A stretch of DNA of 64,000 bases. Source: Eubacterium oxidoreducens. Its GTDB lineage: Bacteria > Bacillota > Clostridia > Lachnospirales > Lachnospiraceae. A model generated the notes under the pieces. It was not told the DNA's origin. It was given only the letters and a program-made list of their open reading frames with translations, and ran no database searches. The position numbers and the translations under genes are program-made. Position 1 is the stretch's first letter. The number at the start of each line of letters is the position of its first letter. Where the stretch lies: the NCBI RefSeq assembly GCF_900104415.1, contig NZ_FMXR01000007.1, positions 1 through 64,000 on the forward strand, given 5' to 3'. Of the stretch, positions 7,933 through 16,473 are shown piece by piece.

Positions 7933-9639
7933 ATGATAGTAGATAAGATTACCAACCATGTTTTTTGTTCGACATTAAAGAAAAGAGGAGCAAATTCAAT
8001 CAAACATCTTGATGCGGCAAGTCGTGATGCAATTGCAATCAGTGAAAAGCTTATTTTGGATATTGTTCAGGATAATAAAGACACGGAATATGGAAAAAAG
8101 TACGGATTTGCGGATATTAAAAGTATCGAAGATTACAAGAAAAAGGTTCCATTTTCCACCTATGATGATTACTATCCGTATATCAAGAGAATGATTGAAA
8201 ATGATGAAGAGGATTTGATTACGGTTTATCCGATCAGACATTATGCTCTTTCCTCAGGAAGCGTGGGAGTGCCAAAACACATACCGGTATCGCAAAAGAC
8301 GCTGGATTCGTATAGCATCTATGCAGCGAATATGGCATTTGGTGTGCTCGATGAATTCTACAAAACCACAACCGGAAAGACGTTTGAAGATGGAATGTGT
8401 TTAAATACATTAGAAGCACCGCCTATGTGGACGGAAAATGGTGTGACAAAGGGCGCAATCTCCGGAACAATGTTGCGACCATTGGCAGATCGACTGAAAT
8501 ACTTTATGACTTCGCCTTCAGAATTGATTTTCCCGGAAGGTGTGATGGATTTAAAATATCTAAAGATTCGATTTGCTTTGGAAGAGAGAAATGTTATGTG
8601 CATGGTATCCGCATTTATGACAGGTCTTGTGGATCTTATGACATATATGGAAAATAATTGGGAATCCTTATGCGATGATATTGAGCAAGGTTGTATCAGT
8701 AAGGAGATTAACATTTCAGATGAATTAAGAGATAAGTTTAACAGTATGCTCAAGCCGAACAAGGAGCGTGCACAGGAACTTCGAGCAGAATTCGAGAAGG
8801 GATTTGATACGCCGATTGTTCCAAGAATCTGGAAAAATATGCGCTGGGTAGCGGCAATTGGAACCGGCGGATTTGCGCAGTATACACAAAAGATGCGTCA
8901 ATATACCGGAAAGAATATTCCATATTCTATGGCCAATTATGCAGCGAGTGAGTCTATGATGGCAGTAGCAAGACGCGCGGGAGATGAGAGCTTTGTGCTC
9001 TTGCCGGATGGTGGATTTTATGAATTCATTCCGATGGATTCCGATGATGAAGAAACGACGCTTACGATAGACCAGCTTGAAAAGGGAAAGGATTATGAAA
9101 TTGTCGTAACGAATCTGTCTGGTTTTTATCGCTATAAAATCAAAGATGTTATTCGTGTAACGGGATTTTATAATGAAGCTCCTATGATTCAATTTATTTA
9201 TCGAAAGAATCAGATGATTTCGATTGCAGGTGAAAAGACGAACGAAGAGGCACTTCGCTGGGCGATGCAAAAGTTCCAGGATGATACCAACATTCTTCTT
9301 CGTGATTATAGTATCTTTGCAGATACAGAGACCAAGCCGGGACGTTATATAATTTTGATTGAGCCGGATAAGGAACTGGATAAATCGCGTTATGAAGAGT
9401 GCCGTGATATTATTGAAAAACGTTTAGGAGAGGCCAATCCTTCATTTGGAAGTAAGATTGCGACAAATGTATTAGGAAGAACCAAGCTATGCGTTACCCA
9501 GTCAGAAACGTATATGCTTTATCGTGATATGATGCTGATGAAGGGCGTTTCGCAAAATCAGTTAAAGCCGGTACGTGTGATTGATACACCGATGAAGGAG
9601 AAATTCTTCTTCAATCTGTTAGAAGGTGAAGTGGAATAA
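7933..9639 (+). CDS. GH3 family acyl-adenylating protein
   Basis: This 568-residue protein has the adenylation motifs of the GH3 family. The P-loop-like SSGSVGVPK is at residues 107-115, the YAASES motif near Tyr336, and GFYRYKIKDVI near residues 397-407, followed by a small mobile C-terminal domain. Plant GH3 enzymes activate a carboxylic acid with ATP and join it to an amino acid. Bacterial members in Lachnospiraceae have no settled substrate. The ATG has AAAGGAG 10 bases upstream. It is followed within 22 bases by an Ntn-type amide hydrolase gene, so the pair may make and break one class of acyl-amide; that pairing is inference. Confidence 0.88.
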   Translation: MIVDKITNHVFCSTLKKRGANSIKHLDAASRDAIAISEKLILDIVQDNKDTEYGKKYGFADIKSIEDYKKKVPFSTYDDYYPYIKRMIENDEEDLITVYPIRHYALSSGSVGVPKHIPVSQKTLDSYSIYAANMAFGVLDEFYKTTTGKTFEDGMCLNTLEAPPMWTENGVTKGAISGTMLRPLADRLKYFMTSPSELIFPEGVMDLKYLKIRFALEERNVMCMVSAFMTGLVDLMTYMENNWESLCDDIEQGCISKEINISDELRDKFNSMLKPNKERAQELRAEFEKGFDTPIVPRIWKNMRWVAAIGTGGFAQYTQKMRQYTGKNIPYSMANYAASESMMAVARRAGDESFVLLPDGGFYEFIPMDSDDEETTLTIDQLEKGKDYEIVVTNLSGFYRYKIKDVIRVTGFYNEAPMIQFIYRKNQMISIAGEKTNEEALRWAMQKFQDDTNILLRDYSIFADTETKPGRYIILIEPDKELDKSRYEECRDIIEKRLGEANPSFGSKIATNVLGRTKLCVTQSETYMLYRDMMLMKGVSQNQLKPVRVIDTPMKEKFFFNLLEGEVE

Positions 9640-9660
9640 ACAGATTACGGGGGATAACGA

Positions 9661-10812
9661 TTGCCTATGGATAATAAAAAGTTGATAAAGACAATCGCGA
9701 CCATTGGAGCAGGAGCTGCTGCCACAGCTATGGCAGTAGCTGCAACCATATACCGTCATGAAATACGTTCGATGCTTTCTATGAGAAAAATGCAGCCTGC
9801 GAATCCGCAGCATCGGGATGGAGTAGTCTATTCGATTCGAATTAGCGGGGATTATGGATTTGACGAGTATCTTGCACAAGGTGGTGCGGATAGTGATGAG
9901 AAGCTTAATGCCTATGTGGAAAAACAGCTGACAAAAGGACTGTTTAAGTTGAAAATCAACACGAAATCCGTGGCGGGATGCTCGTCTTTTACTGCGCGTA
10001 ATCTGAAAGGGGAACGGCTCTATGCGAGAAACTATGACCTTCGGGAAAGTGCGATCTGTATCGTGCATACCAATCCGGGCAACGCAAGGCATAAAGCGGT
10101 ATCTACAGCGGATTTGAAATTCCTGGGAATTGAGCCTTGCGGCGTACAGTCGATTCCGGAACGTTTGAAATGTGTGGCGGCTCCTTATGCAGCACTTGAT
10201 GGAATGAATGATGCGGGAGTGGCATGTGCAATTCATATGTCTCATCAAAATGGTTATACGCATCAAAGGACTGGAAAGCCGGGATTGAATGCAAGCACAA
10301 TGATTCGTATGATTTTGGATTATGCGGATGACGTAGAACATGCAATTGAACTTATACGGCAATATGACTATCATGATTCGAATCAGGTTCCGTTTCATCT
10401 GATTATCGCGGATAAAAGCGGGAAAAGTGCGGTTTTGGAATGGGTTAACGGAAAGAATGCTACGGATATCGACGGTCACGGCCGGAAACTTGTGGTCACG
10501 TATAATGAAAAACCATACCAGTGTTTGACGAATTTTATTATTGTGCCGGACTATTATGAGCAAGGGGCGCGAAAGGAAGGCCTGGATAGATACGAAATCA
10601 TAGAACGCAAATTAAAGGAGTGTAAAGGGACGCTTGTCGATGAAAAGGAAGCAATGGAGCTTTTAAAAGCGACAGCTAAGCGGCATTTGTATGGAGATGA
10701 CGTAAAGATTACACTCTATAGCATTGTATATAATCTTACGAATCTTACTGCGACATGGGTTGGAAATGAACATTTTGAGGAAGAAGCATATAGGGTAAAA
10801 CTTTCTTTATGA
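9661..10812 (+). CDS. Membrane-anchored Ntn-type linear amide C-N hydrolase (C45/choloylglycine-hydrolase-like)
   Basis: About 383 residues. A single N-terminal hydrophobic helix (about residues 9-30) suggests a membrane anchor or signal. The core then has GCSSFTARN with candidate nucleophile Cys107, followed by LYARNYD, the pattern of the C45/C59 Ntn-hydrolase group that includes penicillin V acylase, bile salt hydrolase and acyl-coenzyme A:6-APA acyltransferase. Such enzymes cut acyl-amide bonds, usually after self-cleavage before the Cys. GGGGG lies 7 bases before a TTG at 9661; the ATG at 9667 is also possible. Co-orientation with the GH3 gene suggests a shared substrate. Confidence 0.75.
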   Translation: MPMDNKKLIKTIATIGAGAAATAMAVAATIYRHEIRSMLSMRKMQPANPQHRDGVVYSIRISGDYGFDEYLAQGGADSDEKLNAYVEKQLTKGLFKLKINTKSVAGCSSFTARNLKGERLYARNYDLRESAICIVHTNPGNARHKAVSTADLKFLGIEPCGVQSIPERLKCVAAPYAALDGMNDAGVACAIHMSHQNGYTHQRTGKPGLNASTMIRMILDYADDVEHAIELIRQYDYHDSNQVPFHLIIADKSGKSAVLEWVNGKNATDIDGHGRKLVVTYNEKPYQCLTNFIIVPDYYEQGARKEGLDRYEIIERKLKECKGTLVDEKEAMELLKATAKRHLYGDDVKITLYSIVYNLTNLTATWVGNEHFEEEAYRVKLSL

Positions 10813-10896
10813 TAAGTGGTAAGTCATGACTTGTTTATGAGCTCTAAGATATGTTACACTTTTAGATAGTGATTGCATATAGGAGAGGAGCTTAAC

Positions 10897-11151
10897 GTGC
10901 AAAAGACAATGGCAGATCGTAAGAACGGGGGATGGAGATTAGAAAATCAGCCATGGTGGCAAGAATATAGTAAGACAGTGCATCATGAGGAAGATACACA
11001 GGGGCTGAAAGAAGCGTTATGGCAGATGCCGACCTGCGGATCATTTAGCAGCTCGCAGATGTCTTTGATGAGAAGCGGACTGAGCTATCTTAGCGTAGGA
11101 AGCTGTGATGGCGGTGTGTTTTTGTTAGGATACGGATTGCATCTGATATAG
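10897..11151 (+). CDS. Small protein with Gly/Ser-rich hydrophobic tail, unknown function
   Basis: This 84-residue protein starts with GTG, six bases after a strong AGGAGAGGAG site; an upstream in-frame ATG lies before that site. The N-terminal half is charged and Trp-rich (GGWRLENQPWWQEYSK). The second half switches to small and hydrophobic residues with two cysteines (TCGSFSSSQ and VGSCDGG) and ends in a Gly- and Leu-rich tail. I do not recognise a family. The tail could be a membrane-active or processed peptide, but no maturase is adjacent. The next gene begins 12 bases after the stop, so it leads a three-gene unit. Confidence 0.6.
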   Translation: MQKTMADRKNGGWRLENQPWWQEYSKTVHHEEDTQGLKEALWQMPTCGSFSSSQMSLMRSGLSYLSVGSCDGGVFLLGYGLHLI

Positions 11152-11163
11152 GGGGTGAAAGTT

Positions 11164-11973
11164 ATGGAGGCATTTCACTCCTTTTGGTCGAAACCGAACA
11201 AGAATCGTAATGACGGTAAAATCGTGATGGAGGATTATGAAATTCTAGTCATGGTTTTATCCGCTTTAGAGTGGAAAAAGCATAATGGAAGGATTCGTAT
11301 GGTGACGGATAGTGACGGTGCAAAATACTTCCGAGAAAAGGGCTTGTACGATGTATGGGATGAAGTGGATACAACGCTTGATCGTATGGACGCATCCACA
11401 GACCCTTTTTTGTTTTGGGCAGCGGGAAAACTGATGGCATTGAAATACAGTCGGTTGCCGCTTGTTATGCTGGATACGGATTTGATTATCTGGAAGAATT
11501 TGGATTTGTTGCTGGAAGGAAAGACTCTTATGACGGCGCATGCAGAACCGCTGCATTCGGACGTATATCCCGCACGAACGCATTTTAAATTAAAGGACGG
11601 GTATACATTTGACGAGAATTGGGACTGGGCGACACCGGCTTCAAATACAGCATTTTTGTATATCGCCTCGGAAGAACTTCGAGATTCCTATGTAAGTCAG
11701 GCGGAACGCTTCTTTGCAAATGTATGTTTAGACGGACTGAATCCTGTTACAGCGATGTGTTTTGCGGAACAGAGAATCTTGCCGATGGAAGCAAAAGCAT
11801 TAGGTTACAGGATGGCTTATTTGTTAGAATTTGATAAGATGAATGAGCAGTCATTGGCGACACATTTGTGGGGAGCAAAGCAATATCTAAAAGAACATCC
11901 TGCGCAGCAGAGCGCGTTTTGTGAGAGATGTTTAAAAAGAATAAAAGAAGATTTTGGTGATGAGATTTGGTAG
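11164..11973 (+). CDS. DUF6734-like / glycosyltransferase-like protein
   Basis: This 269-residue soluble protein has a DTDLIIW motif near residues 98-104. It resembles the DxD metal and nucleotide-sugar site of GT-A glycosyltransferases, after a strand with hydrophobic LVML. The arrangement (an N-terminal RIRMVTDSDGA strand, then DxD, then SNTAFLYIASEELR) fits the DUF6734 family as I remember it. The function is unknown. A GGGGG site that begins at the stop of the preceding gene favours the ATG at 11164 over an earlier GTG. It is probably co-transcribed with its two neighbours. Confidence 0.65.
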   Translation: MEAFHSFWSKPNKNRNDGKIVMEDYEILVMVLSALEWKKHNGRIRMVTDSDGAKYFREKGLYDVWDEVDTTLDRMDASTDPFLFWAAGKLMALKYSRLPLVMLDTDLIIWKNLDLLLEGKTLMTAHAEPLHSDVYPARTHFKLKDGYTFDENWDWATPASNTAFLYIASEELRDSYVSQAERFFANVCLDGLNPVTAMCFAEQRILPMEAKALGYRMAYLLEFDKMNEQSLATHLWGAKQYLKEHPAQQSAFCERCLKRIKEDFGDEIW

Positions 11974-11993
11974 AGAAAAAGGAGGCCAAAGGA

Positions 11994-12416
11994 ATGGCGT
12001 TAGACTTTAAGTACGTACGTATACAGGGGAAAGAACTTGCGAGAAATACAATGCATGCCAAGGGCGTCTTTAGTATGTGTTGGCAGTTAATTCAAAATGA
12101 TGTGATGGACGAAGAAGATAGTGACTTATACAAGGAAATTGACTCCTGGTTTGCGGAGGTGCTTCCGTTTCCGCCGCAGTGTAAGAGACAAGAATCTGTA
12201 GTATGTTGGTTTAAAACTGAAAATTCGGATGAGATGATGAAGATGATTCGTCCGGCACTTTGGCTGTTAGAGCGATACAATCATCCGTACTATGTGGTTT
12301 ATACCAATACGCCGGGAGAGATTGTATATGAAGATCAATACCAGATTGTGGCGAAGGCAGATGGGTATTTGCAGATTGATGATTTGCAGGAATCCTGGTC
12401 TCCAGAGGATGAGTAA
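11994..12416 (+). CDS. Hypothetical protein, third gene of the small cassette
   Basis: This 140-residue acidic, soluble protein has no signal peptide or membrane helix. I do not recognise the family. Visible traits are an aromatic-rich middle with PFPPQCKRQESVVCWF and a regular alpha/beta pattern ending in an acidic tail. AAAAAGGAGG lies 7 bases before the ATG, which favours this start over an earlier in-frame GTG. It follows the DUF6734-like gene after 20 bases, so the three genes are one unit. A GC-rich interspersed repeat begins 16 bases after the stop. Confidence 0.65.
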   Translation: MALDFKYVRIQGKELARNTMHAKGVFSMCWQLIQNDVMDEEDSDLYKEIDSWFAEVLPFPPQCKRQESVVCWFKTENSDEMMKMIRPALWLLERYNHPYYVVYTNTPGEIVYEDQYQIVAKADGYLQIDDLQESWSPEDE

Positions 12417-12432
12417 CAAGGGGACTTTTGTA

Positions 12433-12490
12433 ACTTAGTCGGAGAAATCCCCCACCTCTAAGCGTTAGCGTAGTTGGGGGTTATGACAAA
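12433..12490. repeat. Interspersed hairpin repeat, second module type
   Basis: This 58-base unit matches 35303-35360 with few differences. It contains a stem CCCCCACCT...AGTTGGGGG around CTAAGCGTTAGCG and ends in GGTTATGACAAA. The copy at 35303 has the compensating form AGGTGGGGG, giving a perfect stem. It sits between the stop of one gene and the start of tcdA, and its ATG is in frame with tcdA but is probably not the start. Confidence 0.8.
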
Positions 12491-12509
12491 AATAAAAAGG
12501 AAGAACGAG

Positions 12510-13229
12510 ATGGTAGAGCAGTTTTCAAGAACCGCATTGCTGCTTGGAGAAGAAGCGATAAAGAGGCTTGGACAAAAGAAGGTTGCAATATTTGGAGTCG
12601 GCGGTGTTGGTGGATATGTATGTGAAGCTTTAGTAAGAAGCGGAGTAGGACAATTTGAGTTGATTGATAAGGATACGGTATCTCTTACGAATCTGAACCG
12701 GCAGATTATCGCACTTCATAGCACAATTGGAAAAGACAAAGTTGAAGTGATGAAAGAAAGGATGCTAGATATCAATCCGGATGCAGAAATTGTTTTGCAT
12801 AAATGTTTTTTTGTGCCGGAAAACGCACAGGATTTTCCGTTTGAAGAGTATGATTATGTGGTTGATGCGGTTGATACCGTAACGGCAAAGATAGAAATTA
12901 TAATGAGATGTCAAAGCCTTGGCGTTCCCGTAATCAGTTGTATGGGAGCAGGAAATAAGTTAGATCCGAGCCGATTTCAGGTGGCGGATATTTATGATAC
13001 AAGTATGTGTCCGCTGGCTAAAGTGATGAGACGGGAATTGAAAAAACGAGGTGTAAAGAAATTAAAAGTAGTCTATTCGGATGAAAAGCCAATTGCACCG
13101 GCTGCATCAAAAGAGAAACCAGAAGAAGGAAGAAGAGCGCTGCCGGGTTCGACAGCGTATACACCGGCTGTTGCCGGTCTTATAATAGCAAGTGAAGTGA
13201 TTAAAGATTTGAAAAACCTGCCGTGCTAA
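12510..13229 (+). CDS. tcdA: tRNA threonylcarbamoyladenosine dehydratase (TcdA/CsdL)
   Basis: This 239-residue E1-like ThiF/MoeB-family enzyme has the ATP-binding GVGGVGGYV loop, the DTVSLTNLNRQI motif with its conserved Asn and Arg, and the DAVDTVTAK segment with the conserved Asp. The C-terminal SDEKPIAP and LPGSTAYTPAVAGL segments separate TcdA from MoeB and ThiF. It uses ATP to cyclise t6A37 in ANN-decoding tRNAs to the hydantoin form. Earlier in-frame starts at 12474 (TTG) and 12483 (ATG) lie in the repeat; AAGGAAG placed 6 bases before the ATG at 12510 decides the start. The stop lies inside the following terminator. Confidence 0.92.
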   Translation: MVEQFSRTALLLGEEAIKRLGQKKVAIFGVGGVGGYVCEALVRSGVGQFELIDKDTVSLTNLNRQIIALHSTIGKDKVEVMKERMLDINPDAEIVLHKCFFVPENAQDFPFEEYDYVVDAVDTVTAKIEIIMRCQSLGVPVISCMGAGNKLDPSRFQVADIYDTSMCPLAKVMRRELKKRGVKKLKVVYSDEKPIAPAASKEKPEEGRRALPGSTAYTPAVAGLIIASEVIKDLKNLPC

Positions 13230-13250
13230 ATAGTTAGCGTGGCAGGTTTT
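13213..13250. terminator. Bidirectional terminator between tcdA and the GGDEF-EIIC gene
   Basis: A 10-bp stem, AAAACCTGCC with GGCAGGTTTT, lies between convergent genes and has T or A runs on both sides. The tcdA stop codon is in its loop. Confidence 0.9.
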
Positions 13251-15459
13251 CTTTTACCTGCTTTTTCCATCGACCTAGTATCAAAGCGGTAACAAATGAT
13301 CCAATCGTAAGAGCGAGGATATAAAGTAGCGGATGATTGGATAAAATAAATACAAAGATGCCTCCATGCGGAGCCGGAATCGTGCATCCAAATAGGGAAG
13401 AACAAAATCCGGCGGTGGCGGCACCGGCCATGCAGGATAAGATAACTTTGCGGATGTCGGTGAGAACAAATGGAAGAACACTTTCTGTAATAAAGGAAAG
13501 CCCCATAAAAAAGACTCCGGAAAGTTGTCCTTTTTGGTCGTTGGTATATTTGTTTTTGAATAGTAGCATCGAAATTGAAATTCCAATCGGAGGCACCATA
13601 CCGCCGAGCATCACAGCTGCCATAATTCCCGAAGTGCCACTTGAAAGGGAAGCGGTTGCGTAATTATAGGCTGCTTTATTTAATAGACCACCCATATCAA
13701 TTGCCATTAAAGTAGAGGCAAAAGTACCGGAAATAACCTCATTGTAAGATGCAAGATAGTCTAGCAAAGAGGTCAGATAGCTATGAATTGCCGATGTAGC
13801 CGGGGTGAGTAAAAATCGTGAGAATAAAAACATAAGCAATAGTGTCATAATCGGATAAATAATAATCATGGCGGCGGAACGCATATAATTTGGCAGATGA
13901 CCGGTAAATTGCTTTAGATGGTGAGTGATGTAGCATGCAACTAAGGCTGCGCACATTGCACCGATAAAACCGGAATTGGTATCAATTGCCATACATCCTC
14001 CGACGAATCCGGCCATGAAAGCTTCGCGTCCTAGCAGTTTAAAGGACATAAATGCTGCAAAAATCGGAAGCATGAAATTAAAGCAAGTCTCTCCAAGCGT
14101 ATTAAGACCGGAAGCGACAGGCGTAATAGTTCCAAGTTCGCTGCGAGCATCTATCGTTAAGGAGGAAAGATCGACGCTTGCGGAATCAAATAGATAAGCC
14201 AGTCCGATTAAGATACCACCTGCAGCAATAAAAGGAATCATCCATGTGATGGCATAGATGATGCTTTCGCAGATGGATTTATAGGTAAAGATTTTTTCGT
14301 TTTGTGTAAGCTGTTTCGGAGCCTCTAAAGATTTTGTTTCCTGAAGACGAACAAAGTCTGTTTCGAAGGCAGATTTTTTGTCAGGACCATCGATTACTTT
14401 GTCTGCTAAATCTTCTGTAAACATCGTAACGCGGTTTCGGCCAAGCTGTTTGGATCGATACAGCGCAAAATCGGCCATTTCACTAATGGTTTTAAGTGGC
14501 TGTGCGTAATCAAGCGGAGTAAGGCCGATGCTGACGGTAATATGATATCCTTCCGGAGTATCCGTATGGTGAATATCCTGACATAATTGTTCTAAAAGTG
14601 GATAGGCTTTATCCGCTGGCAACTTTAAGATACCGATAAATTCGTCGCCGCCCCAACGAGCTGCAGAATAACCATGTTTGGAAATGAGTTCTTTTATGTG
14701 TTCGGATACAATCTGCAATGCTTCGTCGCCCACCGTGTGACTATATTTATCGTTGATTTGTTTAAAGTAATCAACGTCAAGTAAGAACAGGCATACGTCG
14801 GTTGGGCAAAGTAAAGCCAAACGCTTAAAATCCTCAGTAAAAGATCTTCGGTTAGAAAGACCGGTCAGCTCGTCGAATGTTGCCATTTTGAGCAGTATGC
14901 CCCTATAACTAAAGAAATTATTTGTGATAAGGATGATAACAATAAATAATAAAATAAGCTCCACAGAAATAATCAGTGTGAGCTGACGATACTCATAGGA
15001 ACGCATATTGGCTCCATCCGTTTCCAACAAAAGAATGGTGCCATCATCCAGATAAGAGGAAATGCATGCGCGTCCATCCGTGTAAAAGGGATTGTTTTGT
15101 GTATATAATTCTTTATAACAAACACTGTTAGTTGGCGGAGTGAGAAGATCTTCGCAATCTGAAAATCTTGAATAAGACTGTATGGTTTTATAATCATCAT
15201 CGGAGTTGGTAGATAAGATATTTCCGTCCGAGTCACACTGCCAATAGGCTAGGTCACTGTCGATGGTGAAATTTTCGGAAGTGATATCGGCATTTAATCG
15301 TGTAGAGAAAGCATGGACGGCATAGTTAAGGTTATCATATTCATACGAACGCAGAGTTGTGACATTGATGGCAGCAAAAAATAAAGAGCTGACAACGAAA
15401 CTACAAATGATAATGCATATAATAATGATAAACTTGGAATTGAATTTATAGTCTTTCAT
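13234..15459 (-). CDS. Sensor-GGDEF diguanylate cyclase fused to a fructose-type PTS EIIC domain
   Basis: This 741-residue membrane protein has, in order: helix 1 (about residues 9-30), an extracytoplasmic loop of about 125 residues, helix 2 (about 160-180), a GGDEF domain with an intact RWGGDEF active site (Gly270 to Phe274), and from about residue 385 a complete fructose-family EIIC permease domain. The last shows GGILIGLAYLF, MLPIFAAFMSF, GFVGG, ITESVLPFV and the PHGGIFV motif. GGDEF domains make cyclic di-GMP. The usual RxxD inhibitory site before the signature is absent. No IIA or IIB domain is attached. AGGTGG fits the second ATG (15459) better than the first (15468). Confidence 0.9.
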   Translation of the reverse strand: MKDYKFNSKFIIIICIIICSFVVSSLFFAAINVTTLRSYEYDNLNYAVHAFSTRLNADITSENFTIDSDLAYWQCDSDGNILSTNSDDDYKTIQSYSRFSDCEDLLTPPTNSVCYKELYTQNNPFYTDGRACISSYLDDGTILLLETDGANMRSYEYRQLTLIISVELILLFIVIILITNNFFSYRGILLKMATFDELTGLSNRRSFTEDFKRLALLCPTDVCLFLLDVDYFKQINDKYSHTVGDEALQIVSEHIKELISKHGYSAARWGGDEFIGILKLPADKAYPLLEQLCQDIHHTDTPEGYHITVSIGLTPLDYAQPLKTISEMADFALYRSKQLGRNRVTMFTEDLADKVIDGPDKKSAFETDFVRLQETKSLEAPKQLTQNEKIFTYKSICESIIYAITWMIPFIAAGGILIGLAYLFDSASVDLSSLTIDARSELGTITPVASGLNTLGETCFNFMLPIFAAFMSFKLLGREAFMAGFVGGCMAIDTNSGFIGAMCAALVACYITHHLKQFTGHLPNYMRSAAMIIIYPIMTLLLMFLFSRFLLTPATSAIHSYLTSLLDYLASYNEVISGTFASTLMAIDMGGLLNKAAYNYATASLSSGTSGIMAAVMLGGMVPPIGISISMLLFKNKYTNDQKGQLSGVFFMGLSFITESVLPFVLTDIRKVILSCMAGAATAGFCSSLFGCTIPAPHGGIFVFILSNHPLLYILALTIGSFVTALILGRWKKQVKENLPR

Positions 15460-15523
15460 GAAAATCATCCACCTAAGATTATGAGTATTGCATAGTCCGT
15501 ACGCTACCGGAAGGCAAAATCCG

Positions 15524-15664
15524 ATGGAATCGCTGACTATGGGTCATTATTACTATATCATTGAAAGACATAGAGCACAACAATGCAAAATAAGAAAAGC
15601 CGAAGAACTTGCATTGGCAAGTCATGGCGATAAGGAAAAGATTGCTATTCTTCGTTATTTGTGA
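15524..15664 (+). CDS. Possible 46-residue protein in the gap between the GGDEF-EIIC and sufC genes
   Basis: A small reading frame has GGAAGG 9 bases before its ATG. It encodes a basic, Tyr- and Ala-rich peptide (TMGHYYYIIERHRAQQ, then a charged helix). I do not recognise it. It could be a real small protein, a remnant of a longer gene, or chance. The rest of the 270-base gap shows only the leader of sufC. Confidence 0.35.
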   Translation: MESLTMGHYYYIIERHRAQQCKIRKAEELALASHGDKEKIAILRYL

Positions 15665-15733
15665 GATACTAAATACTATGCAAATATGAAAAGTTGTAAG
15701 CATAGTGGTGTGCTAAGAATAGGTAGGTGCATG

Positions 15734-16462
15734 ATGTTAGAGATTAAAGATTTAGTCTATGAAGTGGAAGAAAATGATAAGAAGATTAATATTATTGACC
15801 ACCTGAATCTTTCGATTGACGATGGAAAGTTTGTGGTTGTGACAGGACCTAATGGTGGAGGTAAGTCTACACTTGCGAAGCTGATTATGGGCGTAAATGA
15901 TACGACATCCGGAAACATCATTTTTGATGGAGAGGATGTTACGGATAAGAATATAACACAAAGAGCGAATCTCGGAATCAGTTTTGCATTTCAGCAGCCG
16001 GTTCGGTTTAAGGGCATTAAGGTCATTGATTTGCTAAGGCTGGCAGCAGGAGAGAAGATTACAGTGACAGAGGCTTGTGAATATCTTTCCAAGGTAGGCT
16101 TGTGTGCGAAGGATTATATTAACAGAGAAGTGAATGCTTCGTTATCCGGAGGAGAACTTAAGCGAATTGAAATAGCAACCGTCATAGCCAGAGGAACAAA
16201 ATTTGCAATTTTTGATGAACCGGAAGCAGGAATTGATTTATGGAGCTTTCAGAATCTGATTAAGGTATTTGAAAATATTCGTAGTTCCATTCAAGGTACG
16301 GTGCTGATCATTTCGCATCAGGAGCGTATTTTGAATATTGCGGATGAAATCGTTGTTATTGAAAATGGAAAAGTGAAAAAGCAAGGACCAAAGGATGAGA
16401 TTCTTCCGGAGATTCTTGGAACGGAAAGCGCAATGAACAGTGCTTGTAGTAAATTAGTATAG
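15734..16462 (+). CDS. sufC: Fe-S cluster assembly ATPase SufC
   Basis: This 242-residue ABC-type ATPase has a Walker A loop GPNGGGKST, a Q-loop in FAFQQPV, the signature LSGGELKR and the Walker B/D-loop region FDEPEAGIDLW, the SufC-specific form. SufC powers the SufB/SufD scaffold that builds iron-sulphur clusters. AGGTAGG lies 6 bases before the second of two adjacent ATG codons. Only a SufB-like gene follows, with no sufS, sufU or sufD, so this is the minimal two-gene system found in many anaerobes. Confidence 0.93.
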   Translation: MLEIKDLVYEVEENDKKINIIDHLNLSIDDGKFVVVTGPNGGGKSTLAKLIMGVNDTTSGNIIFDGEDVTDKNITQRANLGISFAFQQPVRFKGIKVIDLLRLAAGEKITVTEACEYLSKVGLCAKDYINREVNASLSGGELKRIEIATVIARGTKFAIFDEPEAGIDLWSFQNLIKVFENIRSSIQGTVLIISHQERILNIADEIVVIENGKVKKQGPKDEILPEILGTESAMNSACSKLV

Positions 16463-16473
16463 GAGGTGCCATG

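Noticed and set aside
7933-9639. Plant-type auxin conjugation
   Set aside because: The GH3 label describes the fold and the adenylation chemistry only; nothing in the sequence points to auxin as the substrate.
12433-12490. Reading the hairpin repeat as the terminator of the preceding gene
   Set aside because: The stem is strong, but no T run follows, and near-identical copies occur elsewhere within a larger repeat unit.
12474-12509. Earlier TTG and ATG starts for tcdA
   Set aside because: Both fall inside the interspersed repeat; the ATG at 12510 has a well-spaced AAGGAAG and matches the usual N-terminus.
13234-15459. Two separate genes (diguanylate cyclase and EIIC) joined by error
   Set aside because: The frame is open across the junction with a normal linker and no internal ribosome site; I cannot exclude an assembly error, but the sequence shows none.
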